Shown here one piece after another: positions 31,511 to 41,339 of a stretch of DNA of 64,000 nucleotides (positions are counted from its first letter, which is position 1; every line of letters starts with the position of its first letter). The translations under genes were made by a program, and so were the position numbers. A model generated the notes under the pieces. That model was not told the DNA's origin. It made no database searches and saw nothing but the letters and a program-made list of their open reading frames with translations. Origin of the DNA: Pelobates cultripes (lineage: Eukaryota > Chordata > Amphibia > Anura > Pelobatidae); the NCBI GenBank assembly GCA_933207985.1, contig OW240915.1, forward strand, positions 106,233,271 to 106,297,270, given 5' to 3'.

Positions 31511-33732
31511 ACCCAGTATTTAATTTATCATCTAAGCAACTCAATGCGGATCATATTAGCATCTTATCAAAGGGGTTGACGTTTGTTCCTTTTTCAGGAC
31601 CAGATAAATTTATGCTTGATGTGGAATTATTCAAATTGGACAGAACTTTGAACTTGAACATTTCTAGGGATTCATGGGTCCAACAGATTCAGCATCCATT
31701 TAAACTTAAAAATATATGGGAACCTAAAACTATACAACCAACTATTAAGACCTTTGGACAGCTGATGCGACATGATATTGATGGGATTCTATCTAAAGGA
31801 GATTCCAGGATGGGTAATTTGACTATTGGAGAAAAGATGGCCCTACAAGATCTTAGAGACAACACTTCCATCACAATTCGTCCGGCTGATAAGGGAGGAG
31901 CTATTGTGATTCAAAATTATACTGATTACAGATGTGAAATACTTAACCAGTTTGGGGACACAGACACGTACCAACTGATTACATATGATCCTACTACTTC
32001 TTTTTTGCAGCAATTACAGAAATTGGTTGAATTAGGTTTGACATCTGGTTGGTTAGATGAATACACTGCAGCATTCTTGATCAATGCACATCCGAGGATA
32101 CCCATTTTATATACGTTGCCTAAGATTCACAAGGACTCTGCTAAACCTCCAGGCAGACCGATTGTGTCTGCCTGTGGAGGGGTATTGGAACCAATGGCCA
32201 AATTTGTTGACCACCATTGTAAGGAATGTATTGAGAATATACCTACCAGTTTGAAAGATACTCAAGACTTTTTAATGAAGATCAAGGATCTCAGATTACC
32301 TGATGATCCGGTGATTTTTGCTACTATTGATGTTAAAAATCTTTTCACTATCATTCCACATATTGAAGGTACGAATTCTATGCGCACTTGGCTTTGTGAG
32401 TGTGATAATTACCATGGACCCCCTATTGAATTTTTGATGGAGTGTTTGGGATTTTTGCTACACCACAATTATTTTAGATTTGAGAAGAATTTTTATGTCC
32501 AACTCAGGGGGACTGCCATGGGATCGGCTATAGCACCATCATATGCCAATTGCTACATGTACGTGTTTGAACGTTTACGCATACTGGAGAAATTTAATAC
32601 GCACATTATTTCTTACCATAGATTTGTGGATGATATTTTTATTATTTGGTCTGGCTCTGAGGAGGAATTACACTCCATGGTTAAGGCCATTAATACGGAT
32701 GAATCCCCGATACAACTTAGCTTGAATTGGAGTTTTGACAGAATACAATTCTTAGATGTGGAGATATATAGATGCATGGATCGGATTTGCTACAGTTTGT
32801 ATAAGAAACCCTCTGATCGCAACACACTTTTACATTACACTAGTTTTCACCCTTCAGCCCTTAAGAATTCTCTACCTATCTCACAATTTCTGAGGGTACT
32901 CAGAAATAACTCGGAGATCAATAATCGGGATTTACAATTGAATGCCATGCGTCAATCTTTTCTTGAGAGGGGCTATCCGAAATATATTCTGGATAAAACG
33001 CTAACTAGAACCTTTGAAATTTTTGAAAAGGGGACAAGACGGTTAAGTTCACCACGTATCACTATTCCCATGAAGTTTCATTCAGCGAGTATGGATATCC
33101 CCAAGAATATTAGGAGACGATGGGAGATTTTGTCAACTGATAAAACCCTTAGTAAGGTCTTCTCCAATCCCCCTCGGATATCATACACTAGGAATAGAAA
33201 TTTGAGAGACTTTCTGATGAAAACAGACCTCCCTAGAGAAATATTGGCTCCAACTAAAACCAACAAAATGGGTTGTTTTCGTTGTACTGGATGTGTCACT
33301 TGTGGTCATATGCTTACAGGCTCTTCCTTTGTACATCCACATTCGGGCAAAAGATATAAGATTCGACACTATATCACCTGTCTAACAGATCACGTGGTCT
33401 ATTTAATCTCCTGCCCCTGCGGTCTTTTTTATGTGGGTAAGACGGATTTAACCCTCCGTGATAGGATCAGAGGGCATCGATCAGCTATTATGACGGCTTT
33501 TAGAGATGGGAAAACGGACAAACCTGTGGCTAAACACTTCCTCGCATTTAACCACAGATTACCCATGCTTAAATTTATTGCTATAGATGTCATACCTATT
33601 CCAATCAGGGGAGGTGACCGGTCAAAGTTATTACTTCAAAGGGAGACCTTCTGGATCAAACAATTGGACACGTTACAACCCAAAGGATTGAACGAATATG
33701 TTTCATTTAACTCATTTTTGGAGAGACGTTAG
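31507..33732 (+). CDS. Penelope-like element reverse transcriptase / GIY-YIG endonuclease
   Basis: 741-residue polyprotein that copies PLE RNA by target-primed reverse transcription. The N-terminal part has IRPADKGGAIV (about residue 120). RT motifs follow in order: LPKIHKD and GRPIVSACGG, ATIDVKNLFTIIPH, GTAMGSAIAPSYANCYM, catalytic FVDD (373-376), RIQFLDVEIY and KPSDRNTLLHYTSFHP. A CFRCTGCVTCGH cysteine motif precedes the GIY-YIG nuclease, VYLISCPCGLFYVGKT at 631-646 with RIRGHR and the catalytic Glu in RETFWIKQ. The order and all key residues are as in EN(+) PLEs and no stop or frameshift is present, so the protein may be functional. The start ATG overlaps the upstream stop (ATGA), which suggests coupled translation. 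Confidence 0.95.
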   Translation: MNPVFNLSSKQLNADHISILSKGLTFVPFSGPDKFMLDVELFKLDRTLNLNISRDSWVQQIQHPFKLKNIWEPKTIQPTIKTFGQLMRHDIDGILSKGDSRMGNLTIGEKMALQDLRDNTSITIRPADKGGAIVIQNYTDYRCEILNQFGDTDTYQLITYDPTTSFLQQLQKLVELGLTSGWLDEYTAAFLINAHPRIPILYTLPKIHKDSAKPPGRPIVSACGGVLEPMAKFVDHHCKECIENIPTSLKDTQDFLMKIKDLRLPDDPVIFATIDVKNLFTIIPHIEGTNSMRTWLCECDNYHGPPIEFLMECLGFLLHHNYFRFEKNFYVQLRGTAMGSAIAPSYANCYMYVFERLRILEKFNTHIISYHRFVDDIFIIWSGSEEELHSMVKAINTDESPIQLSLNWSFDRIQFLDVEIYRCMDRICYSLYKKPSDRNTLLHYTSFHPSALKNSLPISQFLRVLRNNSEINNRDLQLNAMRQSFLERGYPKYILDKTLTRTFEIFEKGTRRLSSPRITIPMKFHSASMDIPKNIRRRWEILSTDKTLSKVFSNPPRISYTRNRNLRDFLMKTDLPREILAPTKTNKMGCFRCTGCVTCGHMLTGSSFVHPHSGKRYKIRHYITCLTDHVVYLISCPCGLFYVGKTDLTLRDRIRGHRSAIMTAFRDGKTDKPVAKHFLAFNHRLPMLKFIAIDVIPIPIRGGDRSKLLLQRETFWIKQLDTLQPKGLNEYVSFNSFLERR

Positions 33733-34446
33733 TCTATTTTTTATTTATTTTCTTTTTAGGCCTTATACATATATATATATACATTTTTCGGCCTCTGCAT
33801 TTTTCCTTATTACCATAATGTAATTTGTGAAGTTTATTTACTGTTGTATGTGTAGGAACTTAACATACATATGCATGTCTATTAGTAATATTATTCTGTA
33901 TCTGATGTACACTTGGAAGTATGATCGGTATTTGTCTCTATTATATATGGATTTTATATGATAGGATCACATGTGTTTAGGACTCTGAGGTGTACTAGGT
34001 CTTATTTCTTTTCTATTCTCCTTCTTTCACTTTTTTCAGATGTATATGTCTATTCATACACTTCACTTTTCTTTCTCACACATCACGTTTTTGTCTCTTT
34101 TCAGAGGCTCTTATTTGTGTTTTTTCACTTTTATTCACTTTTTCTCTACACATTCTTGTTTTTATTTCTTATTATCCTCTTATGCTTTTTTTCACTCTTT
34201 GCTTCACGTTTTTTTCTCCTAGCTACACTCTGTGTATTTATTTATTTATTTCAATTGTGGCTCATCAATATTCGATGACTTTTCCGGTCTGTAGATTCCT
34301 CTCTCCTTTTGCTTTGTTTTTATTGATTCAGGTTTCCATGGACACGCTTGCGGTCCATGGGATCACATGATCACGTTATCACGCACGTACGCACACACGT
34401 CATGACGCACCTTTTCGGTGACGTCACTACGCATGCGCACTACTCG
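33733..34446 (+). other. PLE 3' untranslated region
   Basis: T-rich sequence after the RT stop, leading to CG-containing TCACGCACGTACGCACAC and GCATGCGCACTACTCGG next to the right pseudo-LTR. Short hydrophobic ORFs here are translations of T-rich DNA. Confidence 0.6.
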
Positions 34447-34641
34447 GCGGCACTTGGTGAGCGGGCTTCACTTCTCAGGTGGGGTAAGTTAGATTCATTT
34501 GTATTTTTGTATATATGCACATTAATTTGAGGTTGTTGTTATCTTGATAAAGACCCTATTGGGTCGAAACGTTGATGACTGATTTTTTCAACACCGGATT
34601 ATAAACAAGTTTGAAAAATCCCTTGGAGTGCTCCTTCATTG

Positions 34642-34647
<6 letters not shown>
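34447..34647 (+). repeat. PLE pseudo-LTR, right copy
   Basis: Inverted partner of 30709-30917. It ends at CTTCATTGATTA against a (TA)n tract, which probably marks the insertion point. Confidence 0.8.
34538..34579 (+). ncRNA. Hammerhead-like motif in right pseudo-LTR
   Basis: Stem I GTTATC (34538-34543) pairs with GATGAC (34574-34579) with one G-U pair. Stem II is GACCC-TATT-GGGTC. GAA is intact, stem III is minimal (A-CG-T), and H17 is T. The CUGANGA box is TTGATAA, so C3 and G8 differ from consensus; self-cleavage would need testing. Confidence 0.5.

Positions 34648-34685
<38 letters not shown>
34646..34685. repeat. (TA)n tract
   Basis: TA repeat bordering the PLE on the right. Confidence 0.95.
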
Positions 34686-34689
<4 letters not shown>

Positions 34690-34830
34690 GAGGGGGTTGG
34701 CTGCACTCACCTTAACATGCATAAATGAGGGGCCAAATAATACAATACACAAGATCCAGCGCTTCAAGTTGCTGTTTAGTGGATAGGTGAGTGCGCTGGA
34801 TCTTGTGTAATATATATATATATATATTTA
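34686..34830. repeat. Interspersed repeat R2 fragment
   Basis: GAGGGGGTTGGCTGCACTC and GGTGAGTGCGCTGGATC blocks of R2, ending in a short TA tract. Confidence 0.7.
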
Positions 34831-34849
34831 ACTCAGGCAGACGGTCCAG

Positions 34850-35840
34850 AGAATTTAATTGTCAAGCCGTATATTTAACCCTGTAACTTTCTACAACACC
34901 ATTAACCTGCAAATGGGGGGGGGGGGTATTGTTGTACTCGGGAGACTTTGTTGAACTCAAATATTAGTGTTTTTAAACAGTAAAACTTATCACGATGATG
35001 ATATCACCAGTAAAAGTGTAGTTTTTGTGTAAAAAATGCAAAAAACAAATATGAACGCTAACTTTGGCCAGCGTTTGTGCCTAAGTGGTTACTACAAAAG
35101 ACTGGACATACCCCCATTTTGAATACCCTAGGTTGTCTACTTTTTCAAATGGTATGTCATGGTAGGGCTAATTTTCATTTCTGGGCTGCCATACTGTCTT
35201 AAAGGCAACATAGCCAAACTGACAAATGGCAATTGGCAAAAACAGAAATTGGCAAATTTTATGTTTGACCCTGTAACTTTCTAAATCACCATAAAATCTG
35301 TACTTGAGGGGTACTGTTACTCGTGAGACATTACTCTACACAAATATGACTGAGTGTTTTAGAGCAGTAAAATGTATTATACTGATATCATCGGTGCAAT
35401 GGCAGTTTATTTGTGAAAAATGCAAAAAAAAACTAATATAAACGCTAATTTTGTCCAGGGTTTGTGACTAAATAGCTACTAAAAAAGACTGGACATACCC
35501 CATTTTGAATACCATGTATTGTCTTCTTTTACAAATTGTATGCCATGATGGGGTTAATTTTTATTCCTGGGCTACCATACGGTCTCAAAGGCAACATAGG
35601 CCCAGCATATCAATCTGGCAATGTGCAAACATGGAAAAGGGGAAAGCCCTACATTTGACCCCTGTAAGTTTTCAAAAACCCATAAAACCTGTACGTGTTG
35701 TACTCCTGAGACATTTCTGAATATAAATATGTGTATTTTATTTCAGGAAAATCCAGCAGTATTATGACATTCACAGTTAAAATGTCATGAAGAACTTGAA
35801 AAATAAAAACATTTCTTAATTTCTCATACTATTTTAGATT
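34850..35840 (+). repeat. Interspersed repeat R1, tandem copies
   Basis: Roughly three partial copies of about 300 bp, each with TTTGACCCTGTAACTTTC, ACTGGACATACCCC, GGTATGCCATGATGG-like and GGGCTACCATACGGTC blocks. It ends with GTATTATGACATTCACAG as in the 19.07-kb copy. Confidence 0.75.
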
Positions 35841-35933
35841 TTATTCATATTAAATTATGTTTCATATAGAATTATTTTATATGAAATGAAAGCTCTGTTT
35901 CTCTTGGGTGCACTTAATACTCAAGTGTTTTGA

Positions 35934-35992
35934 AACACTTATGTTGGTGTTCAGTGAAGTCTTCCAAGTATAACAGTACCCCTTATGTACAG

Positions 35993-36038
<46 letters not shown>

Positions 36039-36262
36039 TAAGGCTTGCATTTAATTTTTTTCACATTGAAATCTGCCAGATTGGTTATGTTGCATTTGAG
36101 ACCGTATGGTAGCCCAGGAATAAGAATTACCCCCATGATGGCATACTATTTGGAAAAGTAGACAACCCAAGGTATTGCAAATGGGGAATGTCCAGTCATT
36201 TTTAGTAGCAACTTAGTAACAAACACTGGCCAAATATTCGTTTTTTGCTTTTTTCAGACAAA
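35934..36262 (-). repeat. Interspersed repeat R1, inverted copy
   Basis: Same blocks on the minus strand (GACCGTATGGTAGCCC, GGGAATGTCCAGTC), with an internal (TA)n at 35996-36034. With the next copy it forms an inverted pair. Confidence 0.75.
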
Positions 36263-36856
36263 AACAAATATGAATGCTAACTTTGGCCAGTGTTGGTGAC
36301 TAAGTGGCTACTACAAAAGACTGGACATACCCCACTTGCAGTACCTTGGGTTGTCTACTTTTGCAAATGGTATGCCATCATGGGGGTAAATCTCATTCCT
36401 GGGCTACCACACGGTCTCAAAGGCAACATAACCAATCTGGTGAATTTCAATTAGAAAAAACTGAAAAATGGAATGTGCTTTATTTGACCCTTTAACTTCC
36501 CAAAACACAGTAAAAACTGTTAATGGGGGTACTGTTTTACTTGTGAGACTTTTTTCAGTTAAAGCTAACGGTATTATGACATTTACAGCTAAAATGTCTA
36601 CAATTTTTTAAAAAAAATCTTAATTTCTCACAGTTTTTTAAATTTTATTAATAATAAATTATGTTTTAAATATGAATAGTTCATGAGAAATTAAAGCCCA
36701 GTTTCTCCTGAACAAAATGATATATAATAAGTGTGGGTGCACTTAATATGAAAGAGGTGAATTACAGTTGAACAGACATATAGAGCAAATACCAGTTTTT
36801 GTTTACATTTTGTTTTGATCAGAACGTGTACTATTGACTCCGTCCTGAAGGGGTTA
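36263..36856 (+). repeat. Interspersed repeat R1, forward copy
   Basis: GGTATGCCATCATGGGG, CCACACGGTCTCAAAGG and GTATTATGACATTTACAG blocks, ending GAAGGGGTTAATGGG. Confidence 0.75.
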
Positions 36857-36977
36857 ATGGGTTAATAGCAGTACTATAGAGGGTATATGGAGTATATCTG
36901 TACCCTCTTGCATTCCTGTATTGTGTGTTACACTCACTCCTTCTCTCCCCTACCTGTTAGTGCTATTAATGACGTAC

Positions 36978-37069
36978 CTTGCTTCCGCCACGGGCAGACG
37001 TTCTTTCCCTTTCATGTAGGATGTAAGACTTCCCCCTGGTATATACTCCATGACCAGGAAGACATGCTC
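36978..37069 (-). CDS. Kinase exon D, hinge region
   Basis: 92 bp: [20 protein letters not shown] then [10 protein letters not shown], subdomain V and the start of the E-helix. The acceptor is GAAACAG|GAG and the donor GCAAG|GTACGT, leaving phase 2. The preceding intron contains the 118-bp (TA)n tract. Confidence 0.85.
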
Positions 37070-37125
37070 CTGTTTCACAAATATCCAGTTAATATATACT
37101 GCAATAATAATAACAGAACACAAAC

Positions 37126-37127
<2 letters not shown>

Positions 37128-37213
<86 letters not shown>

Positions 37214-37245
37214 ATATATATATATATATACACATACATATATAT
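37128..37245. repeat. (TA)n microsatellite in kinase intron
   Basis: Long TA tract with a GTATG interruption, between exons C and D. Confidence 0.97.
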
Positions 37246-37274
37246 ATGAAAACATTATGGACATAGTTTCATAC

Positions 37275-37436
37275 CTGGGACTGAAAGGCAGCGAGTCCCT
37301 GACATAGGAACGGACTGCCGCTCACCATGCGTAGTATCCGCTTCTCCTTTAGAATAATTTTCTCCTTAACTTTAGTTTTCTTTATCACTTTAATGGCAAC
37401 AAACTGATTTGTGCCTCTGGAGGAAGCTAGCATCAC
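37275..37436 (-). CDS. Kinase exon C, VAIK lysine and C-helix
   Basis: 162 bp, exactly 54 codons in phase 0. [20 protein letters not shown] continues subdomains I-II with the catalytic Lys, then [22 protein letters not shown] corresponds to the C-helix (Glu partner in KEKR) and subdomain IV. The acceptor is TTATCAG|GTG and the donor CCCAG|GTATGA. Confidence 0.85.
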
Positions 37437-37499
37437 CTGATAATCACACAGAGAGAGGATAGAGCCCCATATCAGACACAACGTCTTAGAAGCAGATGG

Positions 37500-38185
37500 G
37501 CATTCCAGCTACTCTTTTTAATTTTTTTTTTTTAAATTAATTTAAAATATGGATACACATTAACAATTTACAGATTAAGCAATAGCGAACAAACTTAAAA
37601 AAAAAATACAGTTTTACATTTTACACCTCTACTTAAAATCTATCTAAGTGAACAAATATGGAGATTCAGTTCCACCGTGTGGTCATATTGTGTTAAGCCC
37701 TCCACTACTTCACAGTACCCCAATATCGGTGGTTCCTACACTAATTTAGTATGGGAGATTAACATGTTAACTGCAATACATACTGCTTAAACTGCTTCCA
37801 TAGACTCTCCTCAATTTATATTTTCTTGTGGTCACCTCCAAATGGGCAGTGGATGGGTGGGGTGCTCGGCTCAAGACATTGTTAATCTCTCATGTTAAAG
37901 TTAGTATAAGACCCACCGATATTAGGGTGTTGCAAATTTTTTTTTTTTTTGCATACGCTGTTCATTAATCTGTATTTTGCATATATTTTGTCCTTTATGG
38001 CAGCACCACTTCTTAAAAAATGCATGTTCTGGTTGTGCCCCCAATTCCCCCTTTTTGTTCTAAACATATTAACAGATATCACTTTGCAGCATCACTTCAA
38101 CACCACCTGATGGATGTATTTACAGGGGACCTACATAAAAACCCACATCCTATATCTGAATGAATTAAATATTCTTCTGAAATAC
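37500..38185. other. Kinase intron, unassigned part
   Basis: AT-rich intronic DNA. At 38105-38150 it shows one unit (GATGTATTTACAGGGGACC) of the minisatellite that resumes at 39700, so the Tc1 at 38190-39682 inserted inside or beside that array. Confidence 0.5.
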
Positions 38186-38189
38186 TTTG

Positions 38190-39682
38190 TTCTTTACATA
38201 GTTGAATGTGCTGACAACAAAATCACACAAAAATGAAAAAATGGAAATCAAATTTTTCAATCCATGGAGGTTTGGGTTTGGAGTCACACTCAAAATTAAA
38301 GTGGAAAAACACACGAAAGGCTGATCCAACTTTGATGTAATGTCATTAAAACAAGTCAAAATGAGGAAATGAGGCTCAGTAGTGTGTGTGGCCTCCACAT
38401 GCCTGTATGACCTCCCTACAATGCCTGTGCATGCTCCTGATGAGGTGGCAGATGGTCTCCTGAGGGATCTCCTCCCAGACCTGAACTAAAGCATGTGCCA
38501 ACTCCTGGACAGTCTGTGGTGCAACGTGACGTTGGTGGATGGAGCGAGACATGATATCCCAGATATGCTCAATTGAATTCAGGTCTGGGGAATGGGCGGG
38601 CCAGTCCATAGCATTAATGCCTTCGTCTTGCAGGAACTGCTGACACACTCCAGACACATGAGGTCTAGCATTGTCTTGCATTAGGAGGAACCCAGGGCCA
38701 ACCACACCAGCATATGGTCTCACAAGGGGTCTGAGGATCTCATCTCGGTACCTAATGGCAGTAAGGCTACCTCTGGCGAGCACATGGAGGGCTGTGCGGC
38801 CACCCAAAGAAATGCCACCCCACACCATTACTGACCCACTGCCAAACCGGTCATGCTGGAGGATGTTGCAGACAGCAGAAGGTTCTCCACGGCGTCTCCA
38901 GACTCTGTCACGTCTGTCACATGTGCTCAGTGTGAACCTGCTTTCCTCTTTGAAGAGCACAGGGCGCCAGTGGCGCATTTTCCAATCTTGGTGTTCTCTG
39001 GCAAATGCCAAACGTCCTGCACGGTGTTGGGCTGTAAGCACAATCCCCACCTGTGGACGTCGGGCCCTCATACCACCCTCACGGAGTCTGTTTCTGACCA
39101 TTTGAGTGGACACATGCACATTTGTGGCCTGCTGGAGGTCATTTTGCAGGGCTCTGGCAGTGCTCCTCTTGTTCCTCCTTGCACAAAGGCGGAGGTAGCG
39201 GTCCTGCTGCCGGGTTGTTGCCCTCCTACGGCCTTCTCAATGTCTCCTGATGTACTGGCCTGTCTCCTGGTAGCGCCTCCATGCTCTGGACACTACGCTG
39301 ACAGACACAGCAAACCTTCTTGCCACAGCTCGCATTGATGTGCCATCCTGGATGAGCTGCATTACCTGAGCCACTTGTGTGGGTTGTAGACTCCGTCTCA
39401 TGCTACCACTAGAGTGAAAGCACTGCCAGCATTCAAAAGTGACCAAAACATCAGCCAGGAAGCATAGGAACTGAGAAGTGGTCTGTGGTCACCACCTGTA
39501 GAACCACTCCTTTATTGGGGGTGTCTTGCTAATTGCCTATCATTTCCACCTGTTGTCTATCCCATTTGCACAACAGCATGTGAAATTGATTGTCACTCAG
39601 TGTTGCTTCCTAAGTGGACAGTTTGACTTGGAATTACATTGTGTTGCTTACGTGTTCACTTTATTTTTTGAGCAGTGTGTGT
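38190..39682 (-). mobile_element. Tc1/mariner transposon (copy 2), nearly full length
   Basis: Cut-and-paste transposon in a kinase intron. The right terminus reads, on the minus strand, ACACTGCTCAAAAAATAAAG, a familiar Tc1 end in fish and frogs. A diverged partner is visible near 38190-38230 (GTTGAATGTGCTGACAACA). The coding region at 38376-39446 fills most of the length. Confidence 0.75.
38376..39446 (-). pseudogene. Tc1 transposase, frameshifted, first catalytic Asp changed
   Basis: The N-terminal part (39240-39446, minus) has the paired-like [19 protein letters not shown] and [23 protein letters not shown]. The frame shifts near 39230. The large C-terminal frame (247 residues from 39119) runs through [43 protein letters not shown] and [13 protein letters not shown]. 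The DD34E triad should be D in KDESRF, D in QDNARPH and E in SIEH. The first is E here (KEESRF), so even with the frame restored the nuclease is probably inactive. Confidence 0.85.
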
Positions 39683-39699
39683 ATATATATATATATATA

Positions 39700-40035
39700 T
39701 ATAGATCAGGAACCTGCCTAGGAGCCATATATAAGTGATGCATATACAGGGCTCGGGAACCCACCTGAAAACCCAAAGTAAGTGATGTATTTACAGAGCT
39801 TGGAAACCTACCTTAGAACCTAGATGTAAGGGATATATACAGACCATGGGAACATACCTGAGGACATAATGTAAATGAAACACATACAGGGCTTTGGAAC
39901 CTAACTATAATTGCTGTGTAAATAATGTATATACAAGGCTTGGGGACCTAACTAAGAACGCTATGTGACGTGTGTGTATGTATGTGTATATATATATATA
40001 TATATATAGACAGAAACCCAACTAAGGCCTTGATT
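39700..40035. repeat. About 57-bp degenerate minisatellite
   Basis: Five or so diverged units with GGAACCTAC, TAAGTGATGTATTTACAGGGCT-like and GGGAACCCACCTG text, interspersed with TA tracts at 39680 and 39985. Confidence 0.75.
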
Positions 40036-40521
40036 TAATATTTTGATATTTTGGTTTAAACTTTTCAAATACACATTCTTTTAGAAAAAAAGTTGTTATA
40101 AATTATTTATCTCCAAAAAAATCATAGACTTTAATAATGACTTCTATAGATAAATATTTAAAAAGTGTTTCTAAAAATATTAAAATTAATGTCTGCCATT
40201 CTATTGTGATTTCAGAATTCTATTCTTAGTTTTTCACAGCTTAAATAAAGATTTAATATAACATTAACATAAGAAGCCATGATGAGCATTATAAAGTAGA
40301 AGAGATGTGATTTTTATTGTACTTCTTGATAAAATGTTATAAATAGTTTGCAAGAGTAATTACATCTACCTTGTTCATCGATCATACACATGCCAGAGAT
40401 TAATAATAAATTAAATCACACTTAATTGTTATAGGAATAAAATGATAAGAACTAAACATTATGCTCTTTACTAGATCAATAGAGGTATTAAATAAGATAT
40501 ATTCATTGTTTGTTGACTGAC
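40036..40521. other. Kinase intron, AT-rich
   Basis: No feature recognised before exon B. Confidence 0.4.
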
Positions 40522-40622
40522 CTTTCCGAAGTTTCCCTGTCCCAGCACTTTGTGGAATCGGTAACTGGTGAATGACAGAGGCAGTGGCTTCTTTGATTCA
40601 ACCACAGACTGTCCACTTCCCC
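40522..40622 (-). CDS. Kinase exon B, glycine-rich loop
   Basis: 101 bp. With the last base of exon A it encodes 34 residues ending FHKVLGQGNFGK, the GxGxxG ATP-binding loop of subdomain I. The acceptor is TTTAAG|GGGG and the donor AAAG|GTCAGT. The phase (1 in, 0 out) is consistent with both neighbours. Confidence 0.8.
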
Positions 40623-41064
40623 CTTAAATGTATAATAATATTAGCCTCCAATTCATCATAAACACAGAAACCAGTTTAATTTCTCTGTCACCATAAAACC
40701 ACTTTACAAATCTTCCGATCACACCCAGTTATATGAAACAATAACTATGGTTTATAAAGATCACATCATGGACAATTTAATAGAAAAAAGACATTACAGA
40801 TGCACTATATTCCCCATCAATATTAATGGTAATTCCAGAATGGATGGATACATCTTCTAGAAGTATTATAGTCCAGAAAATAATGGTCTATGTACCATTC
40901 CTTTATAGATTAATAAACCATCACCAGACCCCTTACGGCAGTTGAAGTGTGAGAAATAATAAGTAAATAGAGACAGTGAATGGATACAGAGTATGGCCAA
41001 TAGAAGGTAAATTCACTATTTTTAAACTGATCAATCTCATTAAAGCTTTTTTTGTTCACCTTAC

Positions 41065-41329
41065 CTGCAATGCATTCGTCTTCGATAGTCGTTGGCTTGT
41101 TTGTTTTCTTAAAACACTTTTTCTTTCCTATCTCCTCCTTAAGTCCATTCTCATCTTCCTTCTTTCTAGAGGAGACCTTTCTCTTCTTCTGCCTGCCTTG
41201 TTCCTCCTCCTTCTCATATCCCCTGCTTTGTTTCAGGGCTTGCTCTCTGTGTGGAGATGTCTGACCGCTCTTTCCAGCAGAATTTATCTCACTTTTCTGA
41301 CCCAGTTTTGGTTGCTTGCCAATTCCCAA
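41065..41329 (-). CDS. Kinase exon A, Lys/Glu-rich N-terminal region
   Basis: About 88 codons plus one base. Reads GIGKQPKLGQ and on into EKEEEQGRQKKRKVSSRKKED and TIEDECIA. Highly charged and probably disordered, with nuclear-localisation-like KKRK. The donor is CAG|GTAAGG at 41064/41063. The first codon shown is a TTG, not ATG, so the true start is probably in an upstream exon or the left border is an acceptor not identified. Confidence 0.6.
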
Positions 41330-41339
41330 ATATATTTAG

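Larger units (their letters stand above)
36978..41329 (-). pseudogene. PKC-like AGC kinase gene, 5' part (four exons; gene or pseudogene)
   Basis: A multi-exon host-type gene on the minus strand. The four exons (41065-41329, 40522-40622, 37275-37436, 36978-37069) join in one open frame with matching phases and GT/AG borders. The product has a Lys/Glu-rich N-terminus, glycine loop [16 protein letters not shown] with the ATP-binding Lys, a C-helix-like segment, and the hinge region [12 protein letters not shown]. This layout resembles the PKC-delta-like Ser/Thr kinases I recall as expanded in frogs. The HRD and DFG exons are not seen before the window start, and no in-frame ATG is found in the first exon, which closes at a TAA (41336-41338). 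Either a further 5' exon and distant 3' exons exist or the locus is a truncated copy. Introns hold a Tc1 transposon, a minisatellite and (TA)n. Confidence 0.65.

Noticed and set aside
31507..33732. Telomerase or group II intron reverse transcriptase as an alternative identity
   Set aside because: The GIY-YIG domain after the RT, the cysteine motif and the inverted pseudo-LTRs identify a Penelope-like element.
33958..34370. Hydrophobic ORFs resembling membrane proteins after the PLE
   Set aside because: Phe/Leu/Ser-rich translations of T-rich 3' untranslated DNA.
36950..37264. Single long minus-strand ORF through the kinase exon and the TA tract
   Set aside because: The Tyr-Ile repeat is translated (TA)n. 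Splice sites delimit the real exon to 36978-37069.
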